Source: Sialis fuliginosa (Eukaryota > Arthropoda > Insecta > Megaloptera > Sialidae). From it: a stretch of DNA of 64,000 bases. How positions within the stretch are numbered: the first letter of the stretch is position 1; each line of letters begins with the position of its first letter. The stretch is taken from positions 620,001-684,000 of the forward strand of contig OY540814.1 of assembly GCA_961205875.1 (NCBI GenBank), read 5' to 3'. A program made the position numbers and the translations under genes. Below the pieces are notes generated by a model that was not told the origin of the DNA, did not search any database, and saw nothing but the letters and a program-made list of their open reading frames with translations. Positions 21,794 to 32,339 of this stretch are shown here, in pieces.

Positions 21794-22457
21794 TAGTGTA
21801 CCGTTACAAATACAAAATATTTTATGGCGGTTGATCTGTCATTTACTAAATTGTTGACACAAATCATTTCGTTATTTAATATTTATTTAGGGGCGCATCG
21901 CCACCACTGCTTTATGACTGATGAAACAACAGACCCCGCTAATTTTGAAAATATTACACATTATTTCCGCTGTGTTGAATGATAACAAAGAGGTACCATT
22001 TTCTATTGCACATTTTCTATAGAAGTGTTTGTTGTAGCCCACCAGTATTGTTACCACTCTGATATGAAATAATGTATTTTCCTTTTATTTGTACAGAAAT
22101 AGCCACTGTTCGGATATTGCTACAGTTGGTATAAAGAATAAAAAAAAAAAAGAAGATGTAACAGATTTTTAAACTTTAACATTTAACTAAAAATTGATAT
22201 GTGACAAGGAGAAATAAAGTGTCTTCTTTTTACGACGTAAGCATCAGTTTAAAATAATTCGTCGAAATTCGATCCTTAAAGGAAGAAGGGGTACCTACAT
22301 AGTAACATATATAAAGGTAAATTTTAAGCAAAATATTCTTCTATTAAAAAAAATAAACGTGATTTCCATCCTAATATTTAGAGGGGAAATTGTTCCAGAT
22401 TAACAACACCTGTGAGATCGACGTAAAATGAAGGTTCAACTTAAGACTAAGGAACAC
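21794..22457. other. Unannotated AT-rich interval
   Basis: One short stretch (TTTATGACTGATGAAACAAC, 21911-21930) and A-runs; no gene, terminal repeat or paralog recognised. Confidence 0.3.
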
Positions 22458-22460
22458 TTA

Positions 22461-23300
22461 CAAGGGGAAGCAACAGCACGGTCCATGAGAATTTCAATGA
22501 GCTTGTGGTATGTCAAACTAGAGCAAAAATAAAAAGACACGTGTCCAACAATTTGATCTCATAGGCCTTAATTACAAAGATAATTAACTTTGAAAATTTG
22601 TGTATTCAATATAACCGTGTATTATGTTCGCTCGAAATATAAGTGTGTTGGCCCTACGGTCAACGCGCTGGCGTCTCGCCTGGTTTTAAGATTTTGATTT
22701 TAATTTTAATTTACAATTTTTTATTTTTATGTACACATTACCTCTTCCACTTGCGTAAAAATCGATAAATTAGACATAAATAAAACATATATTATTATTG
22801 ACAATGAAAATATTGATATATACGCCAGTACATAATTATGAATTTGTTTTAAAGTAAATTTAATTTATTATTGACACAACTCATTATATTAGTTTTTAAT
22901 TAATAAATTGAAAAGTTTTAATAAAAGCAAACTTGAAAGAAACCACAAACATCTATTGTCAATAATAATATGTTTTATTTATGTCTAATTTATCGATTTT
23001 TACGCAAGTGGGAGAGGTAATGTGTACAAAAAAATAAAAAATAATTGTAAATAAAAATTAAAATCAAAATCTTAAAACCAGGCGAGACGCCAGCGCGTTG
23101 ACCGTAGGGCCAACACACTTATATTTCGAGCGAACATAATACACGGTTATATTGAATACACAAATTTTCAAAGTTAATTATCTTTGTAATTAAGGCCTAT
23201 GAGATCAAATTGTTGGACACGTGTCTTTTTATTTTTGCTCTAGTTTGACATACCACAAGCTCATTGAAATTCTCATGGACCGTGCTGTTGCTTCCCCTTG
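22461..23300. mobile_element. 840-bp hairpin element, TTA duplication, with tRNA-like segment
   Basis: Arms of ~350 bp (CAAGGGGAAGCAACAGCACG / CGTGCTGTTGCTTCCCCTTG) surround a ~145-bp loop near 22808-22952. TTA lies on both sides (22458-22460, 23301-23303), as for PIF/Harbinger. Each arm carries a tRNA-like stretch (22649-22681, and inverted at 23080-23112). The arms differ at only a few sites, which suggests a recent event or sequence correction between arms. Confidence 0.9.
22649..22681 (+). other. tRNA-like A-box region in hairpin arm
   Basis: TGGCCCTACGGTCAACGCGC followed by TGGCGTCTCGCC matches the D-arm/A-box layout (TGGCnnAnnGG) and anticodon region common in tRNA-derived SINE heads. 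The downstream B-box position is degenerate (GGTTTTAAG), so it is not a functional tRNA. Confidence 0.45.
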
Positions 23301-23439
23301 TTAGATAAGGAACAGAAATAAGTTTGAGCGGTGAGATCGGGCATAAGAGATTCTCAAAATAACAGTATTTTTGTAAAAAAAAAAAACATTAATATAATTT
23401 TATATTTTATTTTTAATGGAAATAAAAACTTCATTACAC

Positions 23440-23830
23440 AAAAACAATTTTTTTTACTTTATATTTTAGATATATTTAATTTAAATTAATACATTAACTA
23501 ACCATCATAAAATAAAGTTTTAGTGATAAATAAAAACATATAATATATATAATAAAAATAACATTTAATTATTGATCTTAATTAAATTTTGGAATATTGT
23601 GGTGAAAAAATAATAGTTGTTTCCCATTTTTGGGTAACATTTTAGATATATTTAATTGTAACGATTACATTAATTAACCATAAATCATAAAATATTTTTT
23701 TAGTAATACAAGATATGTAATAAAAATGTTATTTAATTATTGATCTTTTTTGGAAAAATAATAATTGTTCCCCATTTATGAGTAACATTTTAGATATATT
23801 TAATTATTTCTAAATATCTGATTTACCACC
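23440..23830. repeat. AT-rich local tandem repeat (~185-bp unit, about 2.5 copies)
   Basis: TTTTAGATATATTTAATT, CCATAAATCATAAAATA-type words and ATTTAATTATTGATCTT recur in the same order near 23460, 23640 and 23785, with decay. No coding sequence. Confidence 0.55.
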
Positions 23831-24039
23831 TTCGATTTTATTCTTTTATAATTTATAATCGAAAAGAACGTATGATAAACATTTTATTAGAAACAACAAT
23901 TTTGTAGAATGTATTGTACCTCATTCCTATACTATTTAAAATAATTAATTGTATTGATATAAAACGTAACCTATGTATAAAATATAAAACATTTTTATTT
24001 ATATTCTTTATTTGTTAATATTTCATACAGAATTTTTTT

Positions 24040-24121
24040 GAAAAAAATCCGGTTTCGGTCAAATTTTTTCGTGAATTCCGGTTCCGGTCGGAACTAAAAA
24101 TTACAGTTCCGGTACACCCCT
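24040..24121. mobile_element. Right-end fragment of a CAGGGGTGTACCGGAAC hAT-like element
   Basis: Ends GTTCCGGTACACCCCTA and carries CCGGTTTCGGTC / GGTTCCGGTCGGAAC words. The left end is not seen, so only a fragment is called. Confidence 0.45.
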
Positions 24122-24488
24122 AATAAAAACTAATACATATAACGTGGGTGAAGCCGCAAACCGGTCGCTACTTGTGATATGAATGGCTATAAATAGGCCA
24201 GTAACAAAGTATCACTGAAATTATGATTTTAAATAATGAAATAGGTTAAAAAGATTCTAAAAAATGTATTTATTATTATATTAAAAGCGAGATTAATATG
24301 ATTTTTGTTCAAATAAAAACACAAAATACAGCAATCCGCCATGTTAGATAAAACACCAGTCAGAGTGGATGACGTCACGGCTAAATAAACATAATTTTTG
24401 TTTTATTAATATCTGCACTGTTTATAAATTATTTTGTGGTTTTAAATTATCATTATAATATACATAAAACAAAACTTAAGCAACTTAA

Positions 24489-25340
24489 AATTTCACTCAG
24501 ATATACACAACTATAATACTAGACAGAATGATAATATAGTATATATATATCAATTTTTTATAGGACAACCAGGTATAGCAATAGCCCTATATGCAAAGAC
24601 AGTAATTATTACAATTGACTACCTGATTGCTTAAAGGATATAGAGGACATGGGAGCATTCAAAAGTGGTTTAAAGGAGTTTTTATGTAAGAGGTGCATTT
24701 ATAATTACAAGATGGAATAATTTTTATTTTATTTTTTTTCATTTTTACTTTTGTTGATAGCGTGATCGTTCCGTTAATTATTTGTATTGTTAAATTAGAA
24801 TTTACTTTATTTATTATGTGTATATATATGTAAAGAAAAAGTATTCCTTTAATCGTAATTGGCGCGTGTGAATTTATACGAGGCCGGTAAGGCAGGGAGT
24901 TTCCTAAGACCGGTAAAAATATATCATTCATATCAGTTTAATGAGTTTAATCTATGTAAAATTAAATGTGTCAAAAACTTTTATACATGTGGTTTATATC
25001 AGTATCATTTTATATTATTGTCTATAGGTGCTAATAAAGATTGTAAAAGGGAAATTGACAGGAAAATACAACTTGAATGTCGTTTCTCTTATTTTAGGTA
25101 AGGATTATAATTGTAATAATAATGTAAATAGTGTAATAAATGTTAAACTCTTATTTTAGAGAAACTCAGACTAGTTTTATTTGAAGAAAAGTGTCAAATT
25201 CCCTAAGATAGATAACGATCTTATATATATATATATATGTTTATGTGTACGTATGTATATGTTATGAATTTGTATTTCCTTTTTTTTTCGTTGACTTGTT
25301 CTATTTTATGAATAAATATTTTTCTATTCTATTTTTTCTA
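24489..25340 (+). mobile_element. LINE 3'-end insertion
   Basis: About 850 bp lie between sequences that are adjacent at 47216-47245 (TTTTAAATTAT | CAATTTGCT). It starts with AT-rich sequence, holds the last codons of a LINE ORF at 24619-24720, a ~600-bp 3' UTR with a TA microsatellite (25221-25238), and ends AATAAATATTTTTCTATTC, an AATAAA-type 3' terminus. It is 5'-truncated, as most LINE insertions are. Confidence 0.7.
24619..24720 (+). pseudogene. C-terminal end of a LINE reverse-transcriptase ORF
   Basis: The frame LPDCLKDIEDMG then AFKSGLKEFLCKRC ends with TAA after about 33 codons. The pattern N-S-LP-x(n)-FK-x2-LK-x-FL is the usual C-terminus of insect CR1/Jockey-type ORF2 proteins after the reverse-transcriptase domain. 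A stop codon precedes it in frame (24616-24618), so nothing of the catalytic domain survives here. The clade cannot be fixed from so short a piece. Confidence 0.6.
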
Positions 25341-25706
25341 TCAATTTGCTCAGTTTTTTGTTACCAAAACTAAAACCGAGAAACGTTATGGAACAAGGAT
25401 TTATTATTGTTGACAGTGGCATGACGTCAAAATTAGTTTTAAAAGGGTCAATTTTTGTGATTAAACCTTTACTTTCTGCAGAAATAAGTATTTTTTTGGA
25501 AATAAGAGACACGTAAGATCATCATAAAATAGTTTTTAAAAATTAGGCATCATGTCTATTCACTTAACTGTTACCTAAGCACCCGCTAATTAAATCCTAC
25601 GATTCTCTAATAATAAGTTAATTGTTGGAAAGTAATTTGGTCGAAGGTAATTTGTTCGATAACAATAAATTATAATATAAAATACTAGTAGTTACATACA
25701 CTTACC

Positions 25707-25758
25707 TGTTGATGGTATGAACAACGTAGCAAATAATGAGAAATTACTTTGACATACC
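25707..25758 (-). CDS. Candidate 52-nt internal exon, copy 1
   Basis: On the minus strand TTTTTTTTACAG precedes and GTAAGTGTATG follows a 52-nt block, a strong acceptor and donor pair. One frame reads VCQSNFSLFATLFIPST and is fully open. The paralog at 47607-47658 keeps both splice sites and the open frame (VCQSNFSLFTTLFIPLT) with three base changes. I do not recognise the protein. The hydrophobic run could be part of a signal or membrane segment. It may be a host exon carried by a transposon, or chance conservation of a short stretch. Confidence 0.35.
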
Positions 25759-25807
25759 TGTAAAAAAAAACATTATTACTATTTGTATACAATATACTAG
25801 CTTTTTA

Positions 25808-25945
25808 TAGATTGATCTTGGGTTGCACAAAGCAAAGTTAATCACAATTAGTTAATCAGTAGTTTTAAAACCATTACTATGAAAATTCTAAAAAAACAAT
25901 CACAGTTATGATATATTTTATAAGGTAAAAAATTATCATATTTAT
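25808..25945 (+). mobile_element. Left fragment of the GGGTTGCATAAAGC MITE
   Basis: CTTGGGTTGCACAAAGC through TGATATATTTTATAAGG matches the first half of the complete copy at 26107-26343 and then stops at the RTE-like repeat. Confidence 0.7.
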
Positions 25946-26645
25946 TTTAATATTTCACCCCCTGTCACATATGAAGGGTTGTAATTAGTTACATTCGATT
26001 TGGCGAGAAAAATACTACGGAAGAGGGGTTATTAGGGGGACAAAACAACCCCTTATCTTACATAGGAGTCGAGACTTATATTATAAATGCGAAAATGTAT
26101 CTCTCACCTTGGGTTGCATAAAGCAAAATTAATCACGATTAGTTAATCAATTGTTTTAAAACCATGATTACGTCAATTCTAAAAAACAATCAGAGTTATG
26201 ATAAATTTTATAAGGTAAAAAATGATCATATTTAGTGAATTATTCATTTACAAATCGAAATTATGTTTAGAATGAACATTAATCATGGTTTGAAAACAAC
26301 TGATTAACTAATCGTGGTTAATTTTGCTTTATGCAACCCAGGGTCAGTCTGTCTATTTGTTACTTGTTCACGGCTAAACCGCTTTACGGATCTTAATGAG
26401 ATTTGGCAGTGAGATAACTTGCATCCCGAAGAAGGGCATAGGCTACTTCGTATCCCGAAAATCGAACCCTTACGGGACTGAAAAAGGGTTGAAAAATTTA
26501 TATGGGGAACTTTTTTTAGTAATAAATATTTCAGCCCCTGTCACATATGAAGGGTTGTAATTAGTTTTATTCGATCCGGCGGAAAAAATATCATGGGGAT
26601 GGGGGTTTCGAAATTCACGCGAGCGAAGCCGCGGGTAGCAGCTAG
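25946..26645 (-). repeat. RTE-like/SINE-like dispersed repeat, interrupted by a MITE
   Basis: Read on the minus strand it begins ACTAGCTGCTACCCGCGG, CTTCGCTCGCGTGAATTTCG, and continues through CCCTTCATATGTGACAGG and CTGCCAAATCTCATTAAG. It matches 61053-62007 in the other orientation. Tails of this kind (TTTATAATATTAGTATGG in the other copies) are typical of RTE-type LINE 3' ends and their SINEs. Non-coding. Confidence 0.75.
26107..26343. mobile_element. 237-bp MITE with TCA duplication
   Basis: Ends CCTTGGGTTGCATAAAGC / GCTTTATGCAACCCAGGG, flanked by TCA (26104-26106, 26344-26346). The host repeat without the insert is present at 61446-61480, where CTGAGAGATAC shows a single TCA (minus strand). 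So the 3-bp duplication is confirmed. Superfamily unknown; a 3-bp duplication fits PIF/Harbinger-like elements. Confidence 0.9.
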
Positions 26646-27166
26646 TTATTTCAATAAACTTTATGATAAAAATATTTGTTACGTATTAGTGACGAAGTTA
26701 GGCATTCAAGAGCTATATAATAACCGTTGTATTGTAAGTTATTTATTTTTTAATATTGAGCTGTCACATACAACAACATGAGTTGAACAAATTGTTTGAA
26801 ATACCTATAAGTACAATATGTATTATCAAATAGCAAGAAACAGAAATACACGGAAGAAATAAAAAGACAATATAAGAAATATGTTGAACAATTGACTGCT
26901 TGCCCAAATTCCGCGAACACTTTGTTCGATTCCCGGCGTTGGCATATCGCCAATAGTCGAGCAGTTCTTAAAATATAAAACACACCATTACCCGGGTGTT
27001 AAGAAAATAAAATAGATAGATAAAACTATCTATAGTTGAATATTAACAACACTACACAATCCAAGTTACAACCAACCTGTGTCGTAAAAACTACTGTGCA
27101 TATGCCAAAGACAATTCATTTTTAATGTTGTATTTATTATTTCACATTTGTGTCAATATTGATACT
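26646..27166. other. Unannotated interval
   Basis: Apparently single-copy in the window. No recognised protein frame. The ~77-codon minus-strand ORF near 26750-26983 has no family pattern. Confidence 0.3.
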
Positions 27167-27174
27167 CTCTAGGG

Positions 27175-27650
27175 CAAGCTTGTCCAACCCGAGGATCCTT
27201 AGTGCGGCCCGCGAGCATAATTTAAAAATTAAAATTTTTTTATAATAATAATAATAATTATCATAAATTAAATTACATAAAAATTTTTCTATGCGGCCCG
27301 GGAGGTTCAAAAGGTTGGACACCTATGGCCTATGGCAGGGGTGAGGAACCTTTTTATCATAGAAGGCTACATTTAAATTTAAAAATAATAAGCAGGCCGC
27401 ATACTTGAAGTAGTCTTCGTCGTGAAATATATCCGCACTAGGAAGTTCATATCAAATAACTTATAGGCGCAATAGCCAATTTTAATTTACGTTTGATTAT
27501 TGTAGATTATTTGTTCAAACATTTTTATTTTTGTCTCTTGACAGAATAAAATTAAAAATAAATTTAGAAAAAAAATTATATATTATAAATAATTGAAATA
27601 TTTACCGGCCGCAATGAAGTATTGAAAAGGCCACAGGTTCCCCATCCCTG
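27175..27650. mobile_element. Composite hAT-type MITE
   Basis: Outer ends CAAGCTTGTCCAACC and CCCATCCCTG are flanked by CTCTAGGG / GTCTAGGG (7 of 8). Inside, GGTTGGACACCTATGG closes a first inverted pair, and CAGGGGTGAGGAACC (27336) opens a second pair with GGTTCCCCATCCCTG. So two hAT-like units are joined, one inside or beside the other. GGCCCGC words are characteristic of the first. Confidence 0.75.
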
Positions 27651-27809
27651 GTCTAGGGTATCTAAAAACTCGATAAAATTTCAAAAATCGGTTTTTAGTC
27701 GGGGTTTTCAATTAAATTTAAAAAATGTTTTAAACTATTTTAAACTATACCTTTTCAACTTCAAATTTAGACTATTCAATTTCAAACTGTAAACAAGCTT
27801 GGATTGGGG

Positions 27810-28590
27810 TGAGACCCTTTAGGTCCACACAATCAACTTCCCAACACGGTATGATTATAAATACTTGAATATTGATTATTTATTGTTTCCGTATAGTTTA
27901 TGTGAATTTTTTTTAATGTGCATATAACCAATTTTAATGGAATTTGTCAGAATTTGTTACCGTTGTATTATGAATATTAGTTTTCTAATATCCTAATGTC
28001 AATAATATAACACACATTTTTAGAATAACTAATTTGACAATTTGAATTAAATTGCATTTGTTTTTATAATAACTAATCTGATAATGTAAGCTTAATTGCA
28101 TTTGTTTCCAAGGCAACATGAATTGTAGACTTATTAGTATTTAAAATTCAAATTTTGAGGGTGGTTTTCGCCTTTTACCCCTTATATGGCTGTTTAGGCA
28201 CGTATAACAAAAAAATACATTTTTCATTATTTGTATAATAGGATATTTATGCTAAGTTTCAAGTAAATCCGACCAAAAAAAAAATTACACCCCTTTTTAC
28301 ACCCTTAGGGGTTGAATTTCGAAAAATCCTTTCTTTCAGATCATAATTACGTACGTACGTATATGCGTGTCATTTTTTACTTTAACGAAATCTCGTAAAT
28401 AAAAAATGCTATTGATTTCGTTTGGGTGCCAATCGAAGAAACAGTCATATAAGGGGTAAAAGGCGAAAACCACCCTCAAAATTTGAATTTTAAATACTAA
28501 TAAGTCTACAATTCATGTTGCCTTGGAATCAAATGCAATTAAATTTACATTATCAGAATAGTTATTAATATCGGTATGGAGAACCATACA
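27810..28590 (-). repeat. Dispersed repeat X, long copy
   Basis: Minus-strand copy running from GGTCCACACAATCAAC to GAATTCATGTTGCCTTGG-type words. It contains an internal duplication of the AAATTGCATTTGTTT...AACTAAT block, and reverse-orientation X words near 28440-28560, so it is itself a small inverted composite. Confidence 0.7.
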
Positions 28591-28960
28591 TGACTTTCAT
28601 GTTCTTTCTATCTTTTTAAATAATTTTTAAATATTATGAATTTAAAAAAAAAATTTATTTATAAAACCTACTACTATGAATATAAATTTCGTAATACATA
28701 AAAAACATATATACTTACGACGGTTACAGCTGTTATTGCCATTTTGCCATTTTTATATAAATATAATCTAATTTCCTAATGTCCAAAACATAATATACAT
28801 TAATTCGTCAACTAATTTGACAATCTGAATTTAGTTGCATTTGTTTCCAAGGCAACAGGAATTAATAACATTTTAATTAGTATTTAAAATTCAAATTTTA
28901 AGGGTGTTTTTCACCCCTTCAATGGCTGTTTAGGCACGTACAAATAATAAATGTCCCTTA
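28591..28960 (-). repeat. Dispersed repeat X with the natural empty site of the foldback
   Basis: On the minus strand it reads GGACATTAGGAAATTAG, ATTATATTTATATAAAAATG, with a single TAGATTATA at 28762-28770. This is the uninterrupted version of the sequence split by the foldback at 189-3482. Confidence 0.9.
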
Positions 28961-29047
28961 GGTTCAATTGAACTACAAATGTACCAAGTGTTATCAAAAT
29001 TATTGAGATAATACTCGCAATGTTCGCTTTTTAGACGAAAAAAGTTA

Positions 29048-29355
29048 CAAAATTTCAAATATTTCCAAAACCCCTAATCCGATTAGCACCAAAATCAATA
29101 GGTCTGGAGTACTCACTGAGACAAACATTTTCCCCATAAATAATTTAGATCGGTACATTTTTACAGTAGTTATCGTGAACGAAAAAAAAATCTACATCCT
29201 GACACACAGACACACGCACAGCCGCCATGCGGAAATTAACTTTTCTTTACGTTTTGAAGTTAGTACAATCAGAATTTGTCATTTTCTCGGACACGATTTT
29301 TCGATGGTATTACAATACTTCCATTTCTTTCAGAACATGGAAGTAATAAAAACAA
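29048..29355 (+). repeat. Left arm of a ~300-bp inverted repeat pair
   Basis: CAAAATTTCAAATATTTCC to CAGAACATGGAAGTAATA. Its inverted partner is 30136-30424. Contains ACACAGACACACGCACAG and the hairpin-like GGAAGTATTG / TACTTCC words. Non-coding. Confidence 0.85.
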
Positions 29356-29640
29356 ATTAAATTTAATTCAAATTGTCGAATTAGTTATTCTAAAAATGTG
29401 TGTTATATTAATGACATTAGGATATTAGAAAACTCATATTCATAATACAAAGGTAACAAATTCTGACAAATTCCATTAAAATTGGTTATATACATATTAA
29501 AAAAAAATTACGTAAACTATATGGAAACAATAATCAGTATTCAAGTATTTATAATTATACCATGTTGGGAAGTTGATTGTGTGGACCTAAAGGGTGTCAC
29601 CGTAACCCAAGGCTTGTTTAAAAGTTCGGGTTCTACAGAA
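29356..29640 (+). repeat. Dispersed repeat X fragment
   Basis: Matches 7690-7930: GTTATTCTAAAAATGTGTG, GATATTAGAAAACT, GTTGGGAAGTTGATTGTG. Confidence 0.7.
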
Positions 29641-30135
29641 TTAATTAAAATGATCTAATTTTTTTTTTAATTTAATCCAAAAACATATGCCATTTAAATT
29701 ATAAACGAATCAAAATGTATGTAAAAGTTAAACAACTAAAAAAAACAACAAACATTCAATTATACTGTTTTTACAAACTATATAAAAACAGTATAAAAAT
29801 GCAAATATATGCAATTACATATTCCCATATAGGATAGAACGTTTATCAAAATAGTGTACGATTTTATATGGTGGATTACGACGAGCAAAACGGATTATAA
29901 TACCGTTACAAAAGGTAAACCATTTGAGGTTAGCATAAAACGGAGTCACACGGACATGCATGCATTCGGACAGACAGACAGACAGACAGCTCGTCAGTAT
30001 TGTTATTATGTTCTTTTTCCAACCCACAATACGTACATTGTATACGAATACATGTGCAACCAGCGTTTCTCAAACAAGACAAAAATGTCGCAGATTTATT
30101 TATTTTAGATTTTACATAAATAAATCTAAATGCAT
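29641..30135. other. Spacer between the inverted arms
   Basis: AT-rich, with an ACAG microsatellite near 29970-29989. The overlapping ORFs here are microsatellite- and repeat-derived; no gene recognised. Confidence 0.35.
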
Positions 30136-30424
30136 TGTTTTTACTTCCATGTTCTGAAAGAAATGGAAGTATTGTAATACCATCGAAAAATCGTGTCCGA
30201 GATAATGACAGATTCAAAACGTAAAGAAAAGTTAATTTCCGCATGGAGGCTGTGCGTGTGTCTGTGTGTCTGAATGTAGAATTTTTTTTCGTTCACGATA
30301 ACTACTGTAAAAATGCACCGATCTGAATTATTTTTGGGGAAAATGTTTGTCTCAGTGAGTACTCCAGATCTATTGATTTTGTTGCTAATCGGATTAGGGG
30401 TTTTGGAAATATTTGAAATTTTGT
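30136..30424 (-). repeat. Right arm of the inverted repeat pair
   Basis: Inverted copy of 29048-29355 (TACTTCCATGTTCTGAAAG ... GGAAATATTTGAAATTTTG). Confidence 0.85.
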
Positions 30425-30430
30425 ATTTTG

Positions 30431-30918
30431 TAATTATTCTCAATTCATGTTATTAATAAAACAAGTAACTCTTTATTAAATCAATTTAATTACCAAAGTC
30501 CGAAAATATAGTTTGTTTTTTAAATTATCCCTTTTTATTTTGTTTATGTTTTTTCTGCAGTAATGGATAAAGTAAAATCAGTAATGAGCACGCAGTGATG
30601 GACATTTGTTAATGATTACAAAATGTTCAGTACTGCGACACAAAAGATATAAAAGAAAGAATCGTCAAATTTGAAACAATGTAAAGCAGTTTCTATGATA
30701 ATATTATGATTAATAAATAAATTACACTCATCATTAGTTTAAATGTCCACCATTTTGACACCTTCAAATCATCAAATCACGCTGTAAGACAGTTAAATGT
30801 ATATAGAATAATATTCAGAAATGGTAATAATCAAATATCAACAAATATTTCTAATTCAGTACATTTAATTAAAGAATAGCCATTACTGGGGTCGTATCCA
30901 AGACTGGTGCCAGTACCT
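30431..30918 (+). mobile_element. GTTATGGCC element, copy A (5'-truncated)
   Basis: From TCATGTTATTAATAAAAC to the right end GACTGGTGCCAGTACCT, followed by TA (30919-30920). Full-length reference: 39722-40292. The left end was lost at the junction with the inverted repeat arm. Confidence 0.8.
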
Positions 30919-30942
30919 TATTCACAAATTTTATTTTTATTA

Positions 30943-31277
30943 TGTCCGGTATTATAAAGGAGCTAGTAAATTTGCTAGCTAGCAAGCACTTTCAAATGAG
31001 ATATCAAACTTATATGACAGTTCTTTTGGAGTTTGTTGATGACTTTGACAAGTTTCGCGCACGCGTTGTAGTAAGTAAACACCAACGGTATTAAAACAGT
31101 AGTGTTGTTATGAAAATTATTTTATACGGTGAAAGATGCCAACTGTGTTACAATTGGTTGAAGAATTACTGCTCTAAATTCCATAACTAATCCATAGATA
31201 CTAGTACATAATTAATACTCCATTTGAATGTGCTTGCTAGCTAGCTAATTTTGTTAGCTATTTTATAATACCGAACA
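30943..31277. mobile_element. 335-bp MITE, TTA duplication, copy 2
   Basis: Ends TGTCCGGTATTATAAAGG / TTATAATACCGAACA, flanked by TTA (30940-30942, 31278-31280). Inverted relative to 5365-5699 and of identical length. Confidence 0.9.
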
Positions 31278-31280
31278 TTA

Positions 31281-31636
31281 TTACATAAAATGCTATGATA
31301 AACATTCTCTATGTTATATTATCTCTATGGACCAGTTAAGTTAATCGGACATTTTTAAAGGAAATATGTTTTATTCATAAGAAAAAAAAACCAGCATTTG
31401 TGCAACATAGCATAAAACAAGTATAACGAGGTTGATATGTAACATTAAATTCCCAAGAAATATTTAACGGTACACAGTTTTAGAGAGGCTGCGGTACATA
31501 GACGTTTCACCGCGACGCGACGGCTGGGAGGGGTGGGTCGCTGCAATACCGACGACATTTACGTTACATCAGCGGTAACCACGTCTAAATCCTCCACGGG
31601 CTTGGATATCAGAATATGTAATCGTAAACAGTAGCG
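31281..31636. other. Apparently unique interval with a GC-rich core
   Basis: 31480-31600 is GC-rich for the region (CACCGCGACGCGACGGCTGG). A + frame is open across the core for about 50 codons and is preceded by CACAGTTTTAG, a possible acceptor. The protein is not recognised. It may be host exon or regulatory DNA interrupted by the nest at 31640. Confidence 0.3.
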
Positions 31637-31691
31637 TTAAGGTGGCTACACACGTAACTGTAAACTTGACAAGTATGCATGGACCATCTTT

Positions 31692-32284
31692 TGCTTCCTC
31701 GCAATATCGAAGATACGAGAAGCTATGTGATCGTTTCAGATTCAGACAAAATATATGTTCTCCGATTTCAAAACTTTAAATTGATTTATCCGTTTCACAT
31801 CAATGCAAACACTCTTCGTTCTGTGTCTGTCTGTCTGTCCGTCTTTCCGTGTGTCCGTCTGTCCCCTGAATCATTTTCACACACATAACTCATGAACCAC
31901 TGAACCGATATTATTGAAACTTGGTCGGATGGTTGGGTCTGGCTTGAGGACGATCCCATTTCAAAATCGTGAAAGGGGGAGGGGTGACACCTCAAAATAT
32001 TTATTTTTTCAAGATATCTCAAGAACGACACATGTTACGTGAAAATTTTATAGAATATTTTTGTAGAGCATTAAATTTCCTATAATATGGGTCAACACGT
32101 TTGTTGTAAAATATTCCCTTACAAAGATTTATCTCAATTTATTTTAAAAATTCGTGTTTTGTTTTTCTAAATTGATATTTGCTTGAACATATTAAATGTC
32201 ATTTTGACGTTTTAAATATCATTTTGACATTTCTCAAAAAATTAAAAATATACGAAAAATTGTATAAAAATTAAATGGTTAACC
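31692..32284 (+). repeat. Dispersed repeat Y, 3'-truncated nested copy
   Basis: TGCTTCCTCGCAATATCG to AATTAAATGGTTAACC. The junction with the Harbinger derivative removes about 55 bases from that element's left end. Confidence 0.75.
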
Positions 32285-32339
32285 AATATAGTAACGTGTG
32301 TGGGAAGATTTTTGCGCAAATTTATAGACTTGTACAAGT

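Larger units (their letters stand above)
24185..25800 (+). mobile_element. Partial copy of the 45926-type hAT interior, split by a LINE
   Basis: 24185-24485 (CCAGTAACAAAGTATCACTG ... TTTGTGGTTTTAAATTAT) and 25343-25800 (TCAATTTGCTCAG ... CTATTTGTATACAATA) are contiguous in the copy at 47180-47705. The two parts are separated here by the LINE insertion. Both hAT ends are missing. It includes the candidate exon at 25707-25758. Confidence 0.75.

Noticed and set aside
22649-22681. Functional tRNA gene
   Set aside because: Only the D-arm/A-box part is tRNA-like; the B-box and acceptor stem are missing.
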